DNA of 64,000 nucleotides, taken from assembly GCF_900106065.1 (NCBI RefSeq), contig NZ_LT629796.1:2144001-2208000 (forward strand). The letters are read 5' to 3'. Positions 1-10,063 of the stretch are shown piece after piece. Below the pieces are notes generated by a model. It searched no databases. It saw only the letters and a program-made list of their open reading frames with translations, and had not been told where the DNA came from. Origin of the DNA: Pseudomonas mandelii. GTDB taxonomy: Bacteria > Pseudomonadota > Gammaproteobacteria > Pseudomonadales > Pseudomonadaceae. The translations under genes were made by a program, and so were the position numbers. Each line of letters opens with the position of its first letter. Within the stretch, counting starts at the first letter, position 1.

Positions 1-888
1 CGCCGCGAAGATCAAACCGACCACCGCAAGTACGCTGCCAGCGTGAGCCGCGACGCGATCCTTCTGCTGTTGCAGGCAAGGATAGTTGACGATCATGGCA
101 ATACTGAACGCCACCATGAACAACACCGGCATCGGCAACAGACCGGCAATCAGGGTGCACATCAGGCCCAGGGTCAGGGCGCCGTTGAACCAGATCAACT
201 TCGGACGACGGGCATCCGGGAATTGCGAAACGCTGATTTCACTGTGGTCGATTTCATCGCCCACCAGGTGCAGTTCACCCAGACGCGCACGCTCGCGTTT
301 GCCGTAGAAGTAGGCAATCGCCAGGATTGCCACCACGCCGAACGCCATCGCTGGAATCATCGGAACGAAAATGTCGGACGGGTCCACATGCAGCGCACTG
401 GCCGCACGGGCAGTCGGGCCGCCCCATGGCGTCATGTTCATCACGCCACCGGCGAGGATGATCAGGCCGGCCATGATCCGCGGGCTCATGCCGATGCGAC
501 TGTAGAGCGGCAGCATGGCGGCCACGCAGATCATATAAGTGGTTGCGCCGTCACCGTCGAGGGAAACGACGAGCGCCAGTACGGCGGTGCCGACCGACAC
601 TTTCAGCGGGTCGCCCTTGACCAGTTTGAGGATCTTGCGCACGGCCGGGTCGAACAGGCCGGAGTCGATCATCAGGGCGAAATACAGAATGGCAAACATC
701 AGCATCACGCCGGTCGGCGCCAGCTTGGTGATGCCTTCGAGCATCATCGGGCCGATCTTCGGCGCGAAACCACCGAACAGGGCGAAGACGATAGGAATGA
801 TGATCAGGGCGATCAGCGCGGACAGGCGCTTGGTCATGATCAGGAACATGAACGTGATGACCATGGCGAAGCCAAGGAAAGTCAGCAT
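1..888 (-). CDS. CitMHS-family citrate/metal-complex transporter (3' part cut by window edge)
   Basis: Inner-membrane secondary transporter of the CitMHS family, whose members take up citrate complexed with Mg2+ or Ca2+ together with protons. I translated the minus strand from the ATG at 886-888. The product begins MLTFLGFAMVITFMFLIM and shows the family signature SLDGDGATTY near residue 114, followed by a GGVMNMTPWGGP loop and several hydrophobic helices. About 296 residues are visible of a family length near 430; the C-terminus lies off the left edge. GGAG sits just upstream of the start. There is no partner gene in the window. The substrate (citrate versus another tricarboxylate) is inferred from family only. 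Confidence 0.85.
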   Translation of the reverse strand, partial: MLTFLGFAMVITFMFLIMTKRLSALIALIIIPIVFALFGGFAPKIGPMMLEGITKLAPTGVMLMFAILYFALMIDSGLFDPAVRKILKLVKGDPLKVSVGTAVLALVVSLDGDGATTYMICVAAMLPLYSRIGMSPRIMAGLIILAGGVMNMTPWGGPTARAASALHVDPSDIFVPMIPAMAFGVVAILAIAYFYGKRERARLGELHLVGDEIDHSEISVSQFPDARRPKLIWFNGALTLGLMCTLIAGLLPMPVLFMVAFSIAMIVNYPCLQQQKDRVAAHAGSVLAVVGLIFAA

Positions 889-1200
889 GGGAATACTCCA
901 GGCGTAGCGCGGCTAGGGAATGGGCGAACCGGGTGGGTCAGCGCAGAACGGGAAGCACGAGGCGTACGGGCGGAGTTGCAGCGAAGCGGCGGGTAGCAGA
1001 GGACATCAGAATCACCATTGTTGTTGTTAAATGGGCTGTGCGAGCGATAAAACACTGGCATTGGCCGACCGGTCTTTTGCCGGCAGTGGGGGCGATCCTA
1101 ATCGGGGAAGCTTTCACCCAGCTTTCGCTGATGAAAGCATTGACCGGATGTGCAACCGGTCGTCGGACTGGGGCAGGGAGGGCGACCGAGTTGCGGGCAT

Positions 1201-1271
1201 CGCGAGCAGGCTCGCTCCCACACAGGATCTGTGTCGTACACAAAACCAATGTGGGAGCGAGCCTGCTCGCG
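1201..1271. repeat. REP pair (Pseudomonas repetitive extragenic palindrome)
   Basis: Two inverted copies of a GCGAGCAGGCTCGCTCCCAC core lie at 1201-1222 and 1250-1271, separated by about 27 bases. This is the classic Pseudomonas REP doublet. It lies in the 418-base gap (889-1306) between the divergent citMHS and GFA genes; apart from the REP pair and probable promoters I see nothing else there. The same core recurs at 18.4 kb. Confidence 0.9.
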
Positions 1272-1306
1272 AAAGCGTCAGGAAATACGCATCAGGAGGT
1301 AAGGTC

Positions 1307-1708
1307 ATGAGCGAATTTCACACCGGCGGCTGCCACTGCGGACATCTGCGCTATCAATTCAGCGGACCTTTGCACGACATCGCCCACTGCCATTGTTCGA
1401 TCTGCCGGCGCGTCAGCGGCGGGATCGTGACAACCTGGATCACGGTTCCCGTATCGGCCTTTAAATGGCTGAAAGGGACGCCGGCGCAGTACGAATCTTC
1501 AACTACCTGCGTGCGCTATTTCTGCCCGAACTGTGGGGCGCAACTGGCGTTGATCACACATCTGAGCCCCGAGAGTATCGACGTGACCATCGCCACCCTC
1601 GATCACCCGGAGCAAGCCCCGGCCGAGCGTCACATCTGGACCCGCAGCCACTTACCCTGGCTGCACTTGGACGAACATTTGCCCGGCGAAGCCGAAGAAA
1701 ACCTCTGA
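1307..1708 (+). CDS. GFA-family (DUF636) zinc-binding protein
   Basis: Small protein (133 residues) of the glutathione-dependent formaldehyde-activating (GFA) family. Most relatives have no proven substrate, so a formaldehyde role should not be assumed. The fold's zinc ligands are visible: GCHCGHLRY near the N-terminus, CHCSICRR about 20 residues later, and FCPNCGAQ near residue 68. The ATG at 1307 is chosen over an upstream in-frame extension because a near-perfect AGGAGGT lies at 1294-1300 and family homology starts here. It ends directly against the convergent DOPA-dioxygenase-like gene. Confidence 0.88.
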   Translation: MSEFHTGGCHCGHLRYQFSGPLHDIAHCHCSICRRVSGGIVTTWITVPVSAFKWLKGTPAQYESSTTCVRYFCPNCGAQLALITHLSPESIDVTIATLDHPEQAPAERHIWTRSHLPWLHLDEHLPGEAEENL

Positions 1709-2035
1709 TCAAAAAATAGACAGGTCCAGCGGCCGGATTGCGCCCATCCAGATCGCGTGCTCGGTGTGGTCCAGCAAATCGTCGCCGGTGTCCGGGTGCA
1801 GAAACACCACCAAACCCTTGCGGTTGAGCGCCAGCCACGGCAGCACTTCGCCGATCAGCTCCGGCCCGAACGCCAATTGGCAACTCCAGTCCGGGTGCGG
1901 ACCCACGGGACGTTCATGCACGCGGCCCATTTTCAGCGGGAACACCTGCGCGGCGTGCTCACACAGCGCTCGCGCCTGGTCAATGCTCGTGGCGTCGAAA
2001 TAGACATGGGCGTGGTAACCCTTGATCTGTTGCAT
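1709..2035 (-). CDS. DOPA 4,5-dioxygenase-like protein
   Basis: Protein of 108 residues matching the DOPA 4,5-dioxygenase family, small non-heme iron enzymes that cleave catechols in fungi and plants; bacterial members are mostly uncharacterised. Candidate metal and catalytic histidines are visible: GYHAHVYF at the N-terminus, RPVGPHPDW in the middle and HPDTGDDLLDHTEHAIW near the C-terminus. The ATG at 2033-2035 is preferred over an 11-residue upstream extension, with AGAGGG in front. It is convergent with the GFA gene and transcribed away from the NAD(P)-binding protein. Family assignment is good; function in this organism is unknown. Confidence 0.8.
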   Translation of the reverse strand: MQQIKGYHAHVYFDATSIDQARALCEHAAQVFPLKMGRVHERPVGPHPDWSCQLAFGPELIGEVLPWLALNRKGLVVFLHPDTGDDLLDHTEHAIWMGAIRPLDLSIF

Positions 2036-2119
2036 CTGAAACCCTCTGAAACCCAGTCGAACCCTCACCTATTCCCACAGGTCACACGCCATATACGTTG
2101 TGAACAAGGAACCTCAGCC

Positions 2120-2797
2120 ATGAAAAATGCCGAAACCCCGGTGGTCAAAGTGGTGCTTTATGGTGCCATGAGTAGCCTGGGCAGTGCGCTGATGGCTGAA
2201 ATGCTACGGCGTCAACATGAAGTGATCGCGATTCTGGATGACCTGACGGCGCTCCCACCGCGCCCAGGATTGCGCACCAAGACCGGCGATCTGTTCGAGG
2301 CCGAACGCGTCAAGCAAAGCGTAGCGGGGAGTTCGGTGGTTATTTGCCTGCTGGATGCCCCCGGATTGCCATTCAATAGCGAGACCGTTGAAAAAACCAT
2401 CGTTCCAGGCCCGGTCGAACAGGTGTTGGCCGTGGACGCGCTGATCGAGGGCATGCAGGCGGCCGGTATTGCCCGGCTGTTCCTGGTGGGGGATTTTGCC
2501 GAACTCGACGACACAGAGGCTGAAGCGCTGGACCCCCTTCAGCGGCATGCCGCCGAGGAAATCCTTGATGCACTGCAAAGCAGTGCCTTGCACTGGACCC
2601 TGGTCAATGCGCCTCGCGGAGTGCCGGGGCTGACGATTGAACATTTCAGCCACGTCAGCAGCAGCCTTGAACCGGGCCTGGCCGAACCGCTTGAACGGTT
2701 GAACCGCGTGGCCGTAGGGATTGCCGATGAGCTGCGGCTGAATCTTCACGTTCGCGAGCATGTGAACTTCGTTTCGACCGACCCTACACGGCGATAG
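2120..2797 (+). CDS. NAD(P)-binding Rossmann-fold protein (SDR-like)
   Basis: Protein of 225 residues with an N-terminal dinucleotide-binding loop (VVLYGAMSSLGSALMAEML, residues about 11-29), typical of the atypical short-chain dehydrogenase group that includes YwnB and NmrA-like proteins. No catalytic YxxxK is obvious, so it may bind rather than reduce. The ATG at 2120 has AAGGA ten bases upstream; a longer upstream reading frame only overlaps the neighbouring gene antisense. Its 3' end overlaps the convergent LysR gene by 14 bases. No specific substrate can be deduced. Confidence 0.78.
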   Translation: MKNAETPVVKVVLYGAMSSLGSALMAEMLRRQHEVIAILDDLTALPPRPGLRTKTGDLFEAERVKQSVAGSSVVICLLDAPGLPFNSETVEKTIVPGPVEQVLAVDALIEGMQAAGIARLFLVGDFAELDDTEAEALDPLQRHAAEEILDALQSSALHWTLVNAPRGVPGLTIEHFSHVSSSLEPGLAEPLERLNRVAVGIADELRLNLHVREHVNFVSTDPTRR

Positions 2798-3734
2798 ACG
2801 GCAGCGGTAAACCATTCAGCGATTGGGCGCTGCTGGCCTGCTCAGCCATCAACCAGTCCACAAATTGTTGGATCAATACCCCACGCCGTTTTCGCTGGGG
2901 CAAAACCACGTAGTAGCCGAGCCTGGAAATCACCGTGTCGGCTATCGGTCGACACAACAAACCTTGCGCCAGCAAGTTATCCACAAGGTGCCGCCAGCCG
3001 ATTGCAACACCCTGACCACCAATCGCCGCTTGAATCAGCAACGTGTAATTGTCGAAGCGCAATTGCCCGGGGGCCGGGGCCGATGTAATCCCTAACTCGC
3101 GAAAGACGCCGCTCCAGTCAAACCAGTTGCTGCTGTTTTCGCCGCGCAGGTGCAGCAGTGGAAATTCCAGCAATGACTGGGCCGGCAAGGGCAGGGGACG
3201 ATCCTTCAACAGCAGCGGGCTGCAGACCGGAAACACTTCTTCGCTGAACAGCCAATGGCTTTCGCCCTGCTTGAAGCGGCCATCCCCAAACAACACCGCC
3301 ACATCGATATCAGTGCGCAGCATGTTGTGATTGCGCTCGCTGGTGACCAGGCTGACGTCGACGTGGGGATTGGCTTTATGAAAGCGGTGCAATCGGGGCA
3401 TCAGCCAATACGCGGCAAAAGCGAAATCCGTGGCCACCTGCAAGACTTCATGTTGATGCTGTGTGCTGATCGCGCTTAATCCGGCATCGATATTCTGCAA
3501 ACCGAGCTGAACCTGCTCGAAAAGAATGGTCCCGGCCTCAGTCAACTCAATGCCACGGTAAATGCGATCAAACAACCGCGCGGTGAGTTGTTCTTCCAGG
3601 CGTTTGATCTGCTGGCTGACGGCGGGCTGCGTAGTGCCCAGCTCTACCGCTGCGGCGGTAAAACTGCGATGGCGGGCCGCCGCTTCAAACGCTCGCAGCA
3701 GGTCCAGCGACAAACTTCCAAGGGCGTCATACAT
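2784..3734 (-). CDS. LysR-family regulator of choline sulfate utilisation
   Basis: LysR-type transcription factor of 316 residues. The N-terminal winged HTH (residues about 8-67: LRAFEAAARHRSFTAAA, TQPAVSQQIKRLEEQL) is followed by the periplasmic-binding-protein-like effector domain. It is divergent from betC across a 114-base gap (3735-3848), the usual arrangement for the choline-sulfate regulator and the order I recall at PA0032-PA0031. By inference it activates betC-choX in response to choline-O-sulfate or choline. The end overlaps the preceding convergent gene. A perfect DnaA box (2977-2985) lies inside the coding region. Confidence 0.85.
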   Translation of the reverse strand: MYDALGSLSLDLLRAFEAAARHRSFTAAAVELGTTQPAVSQQIKRLEEQLTARLFDRIYRGIELTEAGTILFEQVQLGLQNIDAGLSAISTQHQHEVLQVATDFAFAAYWLMPRLHRFHKANPHVDVSLVTSERNHNMLRTDIDVAVLFGDGRFKQGESHWLFSEEVFPVCSPLLLKDRPLPLPAQSLLEFPLLHLRGENSSNWFDWSGVFRELGITSAPAPGQLRFDNYTLLIQAAIGGQGVAIGWRHLVDNLLAQGLLCRPIADTVISRLGYYVVLPQRKRRGVLIQQFVDWLMAEQASSAQSLNGLPLPSIAV

Positions 3735-3848
3735 AAGCGGTGCTTATCCTAGTCATTGCCGTGCATGGGCTTTACCACAAAGTGCGTGGACTCCATGCTC
3801 GATCGCAGCACTCTCGCATAAATATTCACTATGGAATGCCGCGATCAC

Positions 3849-5363
3849 ATGAAGCGCAAGAATATTCTTTTCATCATGGCCGATCAGATGGCCGCGCCAA
3901 TGTTGCCGTTCTACGGTTCCTCGCCCATCAAATTGCCCAATCTCAGCCGCCTCGCCGCCGAAGGCGTGGTGTTCGACGCCGCTTATTGCAACAGCCCACT
4001 GTGCGCGCCGTCGCGTTTCACCCTGGTCAGCGGTCAATTGCCGAGCAAGATCGGCGCCTACGACAACGCGGCCGATTTCCCCGCCGATGTACCGACTTAT
4101 GCCCACTACCTGCGGCGTCTCGGCTACCGCACCGCGCTGTCGGGCAAGATGCATTTCTGTGGCCCGGATCAACTCCACGGCTATGAAGAGCGCCTGACCA
4201 GCGACATCTACCCGGCCGACTACGGCTGGTCGGTGAACTGGGATGAACCGGACGTGCGTCCGACCTGGTACCACAACATGTCTTCGGTGCTGCAGGCCGG
4301 GCCGTGCGTGCGCACCAATCAGCTGGATTTCGACGAAGAGGTGGTATTCAAGGCCCAGCAATACCTGTTCGATCACATTCGCGAGGATGGCGACCAGCCG
4401 TTTTGCCTGACCGTGTCGATGACGCACCCACATGATCCGTACACCATTCCCAAGGCTTTTTGGGACATGTACGACGATGCCGACATCCCGCTGCCGGAAA
4501 CCCCGACGCAAACCGAACTTGACCCGCATTCCCAGCGTTTGCTCAAGGTGTATGACCTGTGGGACAAGCCGCTGCCTGTGGATAAGATTCGCGATGCGCG
4601 TCGTGCTTATTTCGGAGCTTGCAGCTATATCGATAGCAACGTCGGCAAACTCCTGCAAACGCTGGAAGATACCGGGCTGATCGATGACACCATCATCGTC
4701 TTCTCCGGCGACCACGGCGATATGCTCGGCGAGCGCGGCCTCTGGTACAAAATGCATTGGTTCGAAATGGCCGCCCGCGTACCACTGTTGATCAGCGCAC
4801 CGGGACAATTCGGCGCCGGGCGCGTCAGTGCTGCGGTTTCCACCGCTGATTTGCTGCCAACCTTTGTAGAACTGGCCGGCGGTTCGCTGGAACCGGGTTT
4901 GCCACTGGACGGTCGTTCGCTGGTCTCGCACCTGCAAGGGCAGGGCGGTCACGACGAAGTCTTCGGCGAATACATGGCCGAAGGCACCATCAGCCCTTTG
5001 ATGATGATTCGCCGTGGCGCTTACAAATTCATCTACAGCGAAGATGACCCTTGCCTACTCTTCGACGTACACAACGACCCGCGCGAACAGGAAGAACTCA
5101 GCCAATCGCCGCAACATCGGCCGCTGTTCGAGGCGTTTCTGTCTGAAGCACGGGCCAAATGGGACATTCCGGCGATCCACCAACAGGTGCTCGCGAGCCA
5201 GCGTCGCCGGCGATTCGTCGCCGAGGCGCTGACCATCGGCAAGCTGAAGAGCTGGGATCACCAGCCGCTGGTAGACGCCAGTCAGCAATACATGCGCAAC
5301 CACATCGACCTCGACGATCTGGAACGTAAAGCACGTTATCCACAACCCTGCCAAAACCAATAA
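3849..5363 (+). CDS. betC: Choline-sulfatase
   Basis: Cytoplasmic type I sulfatase (504 residues) hydrolysing choline-O-sulfate to choline and sulfate, feeding glycine-betaine synthesis and sulfur supply. The formylglycine site is CAPSR with Cys52; the N-terminal metal ligands are in IMADQM (Asp12), and a second metal cluster is FSGDHGDMLGE (Asp288-His289). The C-terminal region typical of choline-sulfatases follows. The start at 3849 (MKRKNILF) is chosen because homology begins there; a 6-residue upstream extension is also open. It is followed 16 bases downstream by choX, so both probably form one transcript. It carries a DnaA box near its 3' end (5336-5344). Confidence 0.95.
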   Translation: MKRKNILFIMADQMAAPMLPFYGSSPIKLPNLSRLAAEGVVFDAAYCNSPLCAPSRFTLVSGQLPSKIGAYDNAADFPADVPTYAHYLRRLGYRTALSGKMHFCGPDQLHGYEERLTSDIYPADYGWSVNWDEPDVRPTWYHNMSSVLQAGPCVRTNQLDFDEEVVFKAQQYLFDHIREDGDQPFCLTVSMTHPHDPYTIPKAFWDMYDDADIPLPETPTQTELDPHSQRLLKVYDLWDKPLPVDKIRDARRAYFGACSYIDSNVGKLLQTLEDTGLIDDTIIVFSGDHGDMLGERGLWYKMHWFEMAARVPLLISAPGQFGAGRVSAAVSTADLLPTFVELAGGSLEPGLPLDGRSLVSHLQGQGGHDEVFGEYMAEGTISPLMMIRRGAYKFIYSEDDPCLLFDVHNDPREQEELSQSPQHRPLFEAFLSEARAKWDIPAIHQQVLASQRRRRFVAEALTIGKLKSWDHQPLVDASQQYMRNHIDLDDLERKARYPQPCQNQ

Positions 5364-5379
5364 TGTTAAGGGGAAGTCC

Positions 5380-6300
5380 ATGCAAAAGTTATCCACAGTA
5401 CTGACGGTCGGGCTACTGGCTCTGGGCAGTGCATCGGCCTTTGCCGATCAGAGCTGCGACACGGTGAAAATGGCTGATCCGGGCTGGAGCGACATCGCTG
5501 CGACCAACGCCATCACCGGGTTTCTGCTGGACGGCATGGGCTACAAGGCCAAGGTCGACACCCTCGCGGTGCCGATCACCTTTGGCGGGCTGAAAGATGG
5601 CCAGGTCGACGTGTTCCTGGGGAACTGGATGCCGGCGCAGCAGGGCTTCTACGACAAATTCGTCGCCACGGGTGATGTCACCCAACTGGCGAAGAACCTC
5701 GACGGCACCGAATTCACCTTGGCCGTCCCGGATTACGTGTGGGATGCGGGTGTGCATAACTTTTCCGACCTGAATAAATACGCCGACAAGTTCGACAAGA
5801 AGATCTACGGCATCGGTTCCGGCGCCCCGGCGAACATCTCGCTGCAAGAGATCATCAAGAAGAACGACTTCGACATGGGCCAGTGGAAACTGGTCGAGTC
5901 CAGCGAGCAGGCCATGCTGGCCGAAGTGTCCCGCGCGGTGAAGAAACAGAAGTTCGTGACCTTCCTCGGCTGGACGCCGCACCCGATGAACGTGCAGTTG
6001 AAAATGCATTACCTGAAAGGCGGGGAGAAGTATTTCGGCGACACCGGCAGCGTTTATACGCTGACCCGCAAAGGTTATGCACAGGCCTGTCCGAACGTCG
6101 GCAAGCTGCTCACCAACCTGAGTTTCACCCAGGAGATGGAGAACAGCATCATGGCCGAGGTGGTGAACAAGAAAATCAGCAATGCCGAGGCGGCCAAGGC
6201 GTGGATCAAGGCCAACCCTGCCGTGCTGGATAAATGGCTGGATGGCGTGAAGACCGTGGATGGGAAAGATGCGTTGCCGGCGGTAAAAGCGAAGTTGTAA
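5380..6300 (+). CDS. choX: Choline ABC-transporter periplasmic binding protein
   Basis: Periplasmic solute-binding protein (306 residues) of the choline/betaine ChoX type. A Sec signal peptide is clear (residues 1-22, ending ASAFA). The mature part has the OpuAC/ProX-like fold with aromatic residues expected to cage the quaternary ammonium (for example DPGWSD, FLGNWMPAQ, FLGWTPHPM). GGGGAAG precedes the ATG. It sits 16 bases after betC. No permease or ATPase gene follows; as in other pseudomonads it probably delivers ligand to a CbcWV-type core transporter encoded elsewhere (inference). A DnaA box overlaps the signal-peptide codons (5389-5397). Confidence 0.92.
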   Translation: MQKLSTVLTVGLLALGSASAFADQSCDTVKMADPGWSDIAATNAITGFLLDGMGYKAKVDTLAVPITFGGLKDGQVDVFLGNWMPAQQGFYDKFVATGDVTQLAKNLDGTEFTLAVPDYVWDAGVHNFSDLNKYADKFDKKIYGIGSGAPANISLQEIIKKNDFDMGQWKLVESSEQAMLAEVSRAVKKQKFVTFLGWTPHPMNVQLKMHYLKGGEKYFGDTGSVYTLTRKGYAQACPNVGKLLTNLSFTQEMENSIMAEVVNKKISNAEAAKAWIKANPAVLDKWLDGVKTVDGKDALPAVKAKL

Positions 6301-6308
6301 GGGTTGCC

Positions 6309-6402
6309 TGTGGCGAGGGAGCTTGCTCCCGCTGGGCTGCGAAGCAGCCCTAAAAATCTGCGGGCGCTTCGCTCCCGAGCGGGAGCAAGCTCCCTCGCCA
6401 CA
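6309..6402. repeat. REP pair, second sequence type
   Basis: Inverted arms GTGGCGAGGGAGCTTGCTCC and its complement enclose an inner hairpin around GGGCTGCGAAGCAGCCC. This is another common Pseudomonas REP family and recurs at 8.05 and 11.05 kb. It lies between choX and sulP and may act as a partial transcription barrier. Confidence 0.88.
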
Positions 6403-6453
6403 ATGTTCACCCCGTACTGATACCCTTGCGCAAAACTCCACCCGAGAGGACCC

Positions 6454-8022
6454 ATGGCCTTCCCCAGCCGCCATTCACTCTTTCCCTTCCTTTCCTGGTT
6501 GCCCCGGCAAACCCGCGCCAGCGTCGGGCGTGACCTAATCGTTGGCCTCAGCGGCGCCATTCTTGCGCTGCCGCAATCCATTGCCTACGCCCTGATCGCC
6601 GGTCTCCCGCCGGAATACGGCCTGTACGCCGCGATCATTCCGGTGCTGATCGCTTGCCTCTGGGGTTCGTCGTGGCATTTGATCTGTGGTCCTACAGCGG
6701 CGATATCCATCGTCCTGTATGCCAGCGTCAGTCCTCTGGCCGTTCCCGCGTCAGAAGACTACGTCACCTTGATCCTGCTTCTGACACTGCTCGCCGGCAT
6801 TTTCCAGTGGCTGCTCGGATTGTTGCGCTTTGGCGCCCTGGTGAATTTCGTTTCTCACTCGGTAGTGCTGGGCTTCACCCTCGGCGCGGCGGTGGTGATT
6901 GCCATCGGCCAGTTGCCGAACCTGCTGGGGCTGGACCTGCCCAATCAGTCCACGGCGCTGGACAGCTTTTTGATGGTGTTCAAACACCTCGGCGACGTGG
7001 ATAAACCTTCGCTGGTGCTGGGGCTGGCCACCGTCGGGGTGGGCGTGATCCTGAAATTACTGCTGCCACGCTGGCCGACGCTTTTGATCACCTTGGCGCT
7101 GAGCGGACTGCTGGTGTGGTTCTGGCCATCGATGTTTGGCCATGTGAAGTTAGTCAGTGCGTTTGTCGGGCGGCTGCCGCCCTTCAGTCCGCTGCCGCTG
7201 GACCTGGATCTGATCCTTCGCCTGCTGCCCAGCGCCGTGGCGGTGGGGATGCTCGGGCTGGTGACGAGCCTGTCGATTGCCCGTTCCTTGTCGGCACGCT
7301 CCCAGCAATTGCTCGACGCCAATCAGGAAGTACGCGCCCAGGGTTTTTCGAACATGGTCGGTGCGTTTTTTTCCGGCTCGCTGTCAGCCGGTTCCTTCAC
7401 CCGCTCGGCCCTGAGTTACGAGGCGGGTGCCTGCTCACCGCTGGCCGGGGTATTTTCAGCACTGTGGGTGGCGCTGTTCGCCATCTTCGGCGCGGCGTTG
7501 ATTTCGCACATTCCGATCCCGGCCATGGCCGGGAGCATCCTGTTGATCGCCTGGGGACTGGTCGATCATCGCGGCATCCGCGCGCTGTTGCGGGTCAGCC
7601 GCGCCGAGTTCCTGGTTATGGCGCTGACCTGCGTGGCCACGCTACTGCTGGAGTTGCAGACCGCGATCTATGCCGGGGTGCTGGCGTCACTGTTCTTTTA
7701 CCTCAAGCGGACTTCACAACCGCGAGTCCAGCATTGGCGCGAAGGCGATGAAGACATTCTGCAGGTCGGCGGGTCGATCTTTTTCGGCGCCAGCCATTAC
7801 CTGCAAGTGCGTTTGCAACGGATGCACGGCGCACGTGTGGTGATCGAGGCGCAGCAGATCAACTTCATCGACTATTCAGGGGTGGAAATGCTGCACCAGG
7901 AAGCGCGGCGGCTGCTCAAGCAGAATCGCAGCCTGACGCTGCGCAGCGCGCGGCCGCAGGTGGTGGAGGAGTTGAGGAAGCTTGAAGGGGCGGAGAAATG
8001 CCCGATCCGGTTTGAGGACTAA
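6454..8022 (+). CDS. SulP-family inorganic anion transporter with STAS domain
   Basis: Inner-membrane SulP/SLC26-type transporter of 522 residues, with hydrophobic helices up to about residue 415 and a C-terminal STAS domain (about 430-515, ending around VIEAQQINFIDYSGVEML). The family signature ALPQSIAYALIAGLPPEYGLY is near residues 38-58. Substrates in the family are sulfate, bicarbonate or related anions. GAGAGGA precedes the ATG at 6454. The position after betC-choX, also recalled for PA0029-PA0031, suggests a link to sulfate released from choline sulfate, but the REP pair upstream may separate transcription. Confidence 0.9.
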   Translation: MAFPSRHSLFPFLSWLPRQTRASVGRDLIVGLSGAILALPQSIAYALIAGLPPEYGLYAAIIPVLIACLWGSSWHLICGPTAAISIVLYASVSPLAVPASEDYVTLILLLTLLAGIFQWLLGLLRFGALVNFVSHSVVLGFTLGAAVVIAIGQLPNLLGLDLPNQSTALDSFLMVFKHLGDVDKPSLVLGLATVGVGVILKLLLPRWPTLLITLALSGLLVWFWPSMFGHVKLVSAFVGRLPPFSPLPLDLDLILRLLPSAVAVGMLGLVTSLSIARSLSARSQQLLDANQEVRAQGFSNMVGAFFSGSLSAGSFTRSALSYEAGACSPLAGVFSALWVALFAIFGAALISHIPIPAMAGSILLIAWGLVDHRGIRALLRVSRAEFLVMALTCVATLLLELQTAIYAGVLASLFFYLKRTSQPRVQHWREGDEDILQVGGSIFFGASHYLQVRLQRMHGARVVIEAQQINFIDYSGVEMLHQEARRLLKQNRSLTLRSARPQVVEELRKLEGAEKCPIRFED

Positions 8023-8050
8023 CACACCACTCTGATGACGAACGCATAAC

Positions 8051-8147
8051 TTGTGGCGAGGGCGCTTGCTCCCGCTGGGTTGCGAAGCAGCCCTGAAAAT
8101 CTGCGAGCGCTTCGCACCCCAGCGGGAGCAGGCTCCCTCGCCACAAA
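8051..8147. repeat. REP pair between convergent sulP and aroE
   Basis: Inverted GTGGCGAGGGCGCTTGCTCC / GGAGCAGGCTCCCTCGCCAC arms with an inner GCGAAGCAGC segment. It fills the gap between two convergent genes, where it probably also acts as a bidirectional terminator. Confidence 0.88.
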
Positions 8148-8150
8148 GAA

Positions 8151-8972
8151 CTACAGCGCCAGTTGGCGGCGTAGTTCGGCCAGCACTGGCGCTGTATCCG
8201 GCCGCACACCGCGCCACAGGAAAAACGCTTCTGCCGCTTGCTCAGCGAGCATCCCCAATCCATCCATCGACACCGCCGCACCGTGTTCAGTGGCCCAGCG
8301 GCAGAACGAGGTCGGCTCCTTGCCGTACATCATGTCGTAGCACACCGTCTTGCCCGGTTCGATCAGGCTGCTGGCAATCGGCGGTACATCGCCTGACAGA
8401 CTCGCCGACGTCGCGTTGATGATCAGGTCCACCGACTCTTGCAGCCAGTCAAAACCGCTGGCCGACACCGGCCCCAGGTCCGCGAACAATTCCGCCAGCA
8501 ACTCGGCTTTCTCGACGGTGCGGTTGGCGATAATTACCGAAGCGGGTTGCTCGGCCAGCAACGGCTCCAGCGCACCGCGCACCGCGCCGCCAGCGCCGAG
8601 CAGCAGGATACGTTTGCCCTTGAGACTGAAACCGGCGTTGACCGTCAGGTCCCGCACCAGTCCGGCGCCGTCGGTGTTGTCACCCAACAACGTGCCATCG
8701 GCGAGTTTGCTCAGGGTGTTCACCGCGCCTGCCCGCTGCGCCCGTGCCGTCAGACTGTTGGCCAGGCGATAAGCTTCTTCCTTGAACGGCACTGTCACAT
8801 TCGCCCCGCGACCTTCGAGGAAAAACGTCTTGGCGAAGTCGGAAAAGTCGTCGAGTGGCGCCAGCGAGGTGCTGTAGTCCAGTTGCTGAGCGGTCTGCTC
8901 GGCAAACAAGCGGTGGATCAGCGGCGACTTGCTGTGACCAATCGGGTTACCGAATACGACGTAACGGTCCAT
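8151..8972 (-). CDS. aroE: Shikimate dehydrogenase
   Basis: NADP-dependent shikimate dehydrogenase (273 residues), fourth step of chorismate synthesis in the cytoplasm. The shikimate-binding segment [13 protein letters not shown] is at residues 8-20, the catalytic lysine is Lys64 in [18 protein letters not shown] supplies the catalytic Asp, and the NADP loop [10 protein letters not shown] follows. Length is normal. It lies 13 bases downstream of hemF on the same strand, the conserved pseudomonad pairing. Confidence 0.97.
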   Translation of the reverse strand: MDRYVVFGNPIGHSKSPLIHRLFAEQTAQQLDYSTSLAPLDDFSDFAKTFFLEGRGANVTVPFKEEAYRLANSLTARAQRAGAVNTLSKLADGTLLGDNTDGAGLVRDLTVNAGFSLKGKRILLLGAGGAVRGALEPLLAEQPASVIIANRTVEKAELLAELFADLGPVSASGFDWLQESVDLIINATSASLSGDVPPIASSLIEPGKTVCYDMMYGKEPTSFCRWATEHGAAVSMDGLGMLAEQAAEAFFLWRGVRPDTAPVLAELRRQLAL

Positions 8973-8985
8973 CAGAACTCCTCGT

Positions 8986-9924
<939 letters not shown>

Positions 9925-10063
9925 CTACGCGGCGCTCCATCGGAGCAGGGGCCGGCGCAAATGGGCGCGTAGCATAACATCGCAGATGGGCCTGCCGCAG
10001 TTGACGAAGGTCAAGCTTAGGAGTCCGATAGGGAGCTTCGCAAATGACCTAAGGAGAGTTCTG

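Noticed and set aside
43..996. 317-codon open frame on the + strand
   Set aside because: Antisense shadow of the CitMHS transporter on the minus strand, which has clear family motifs.
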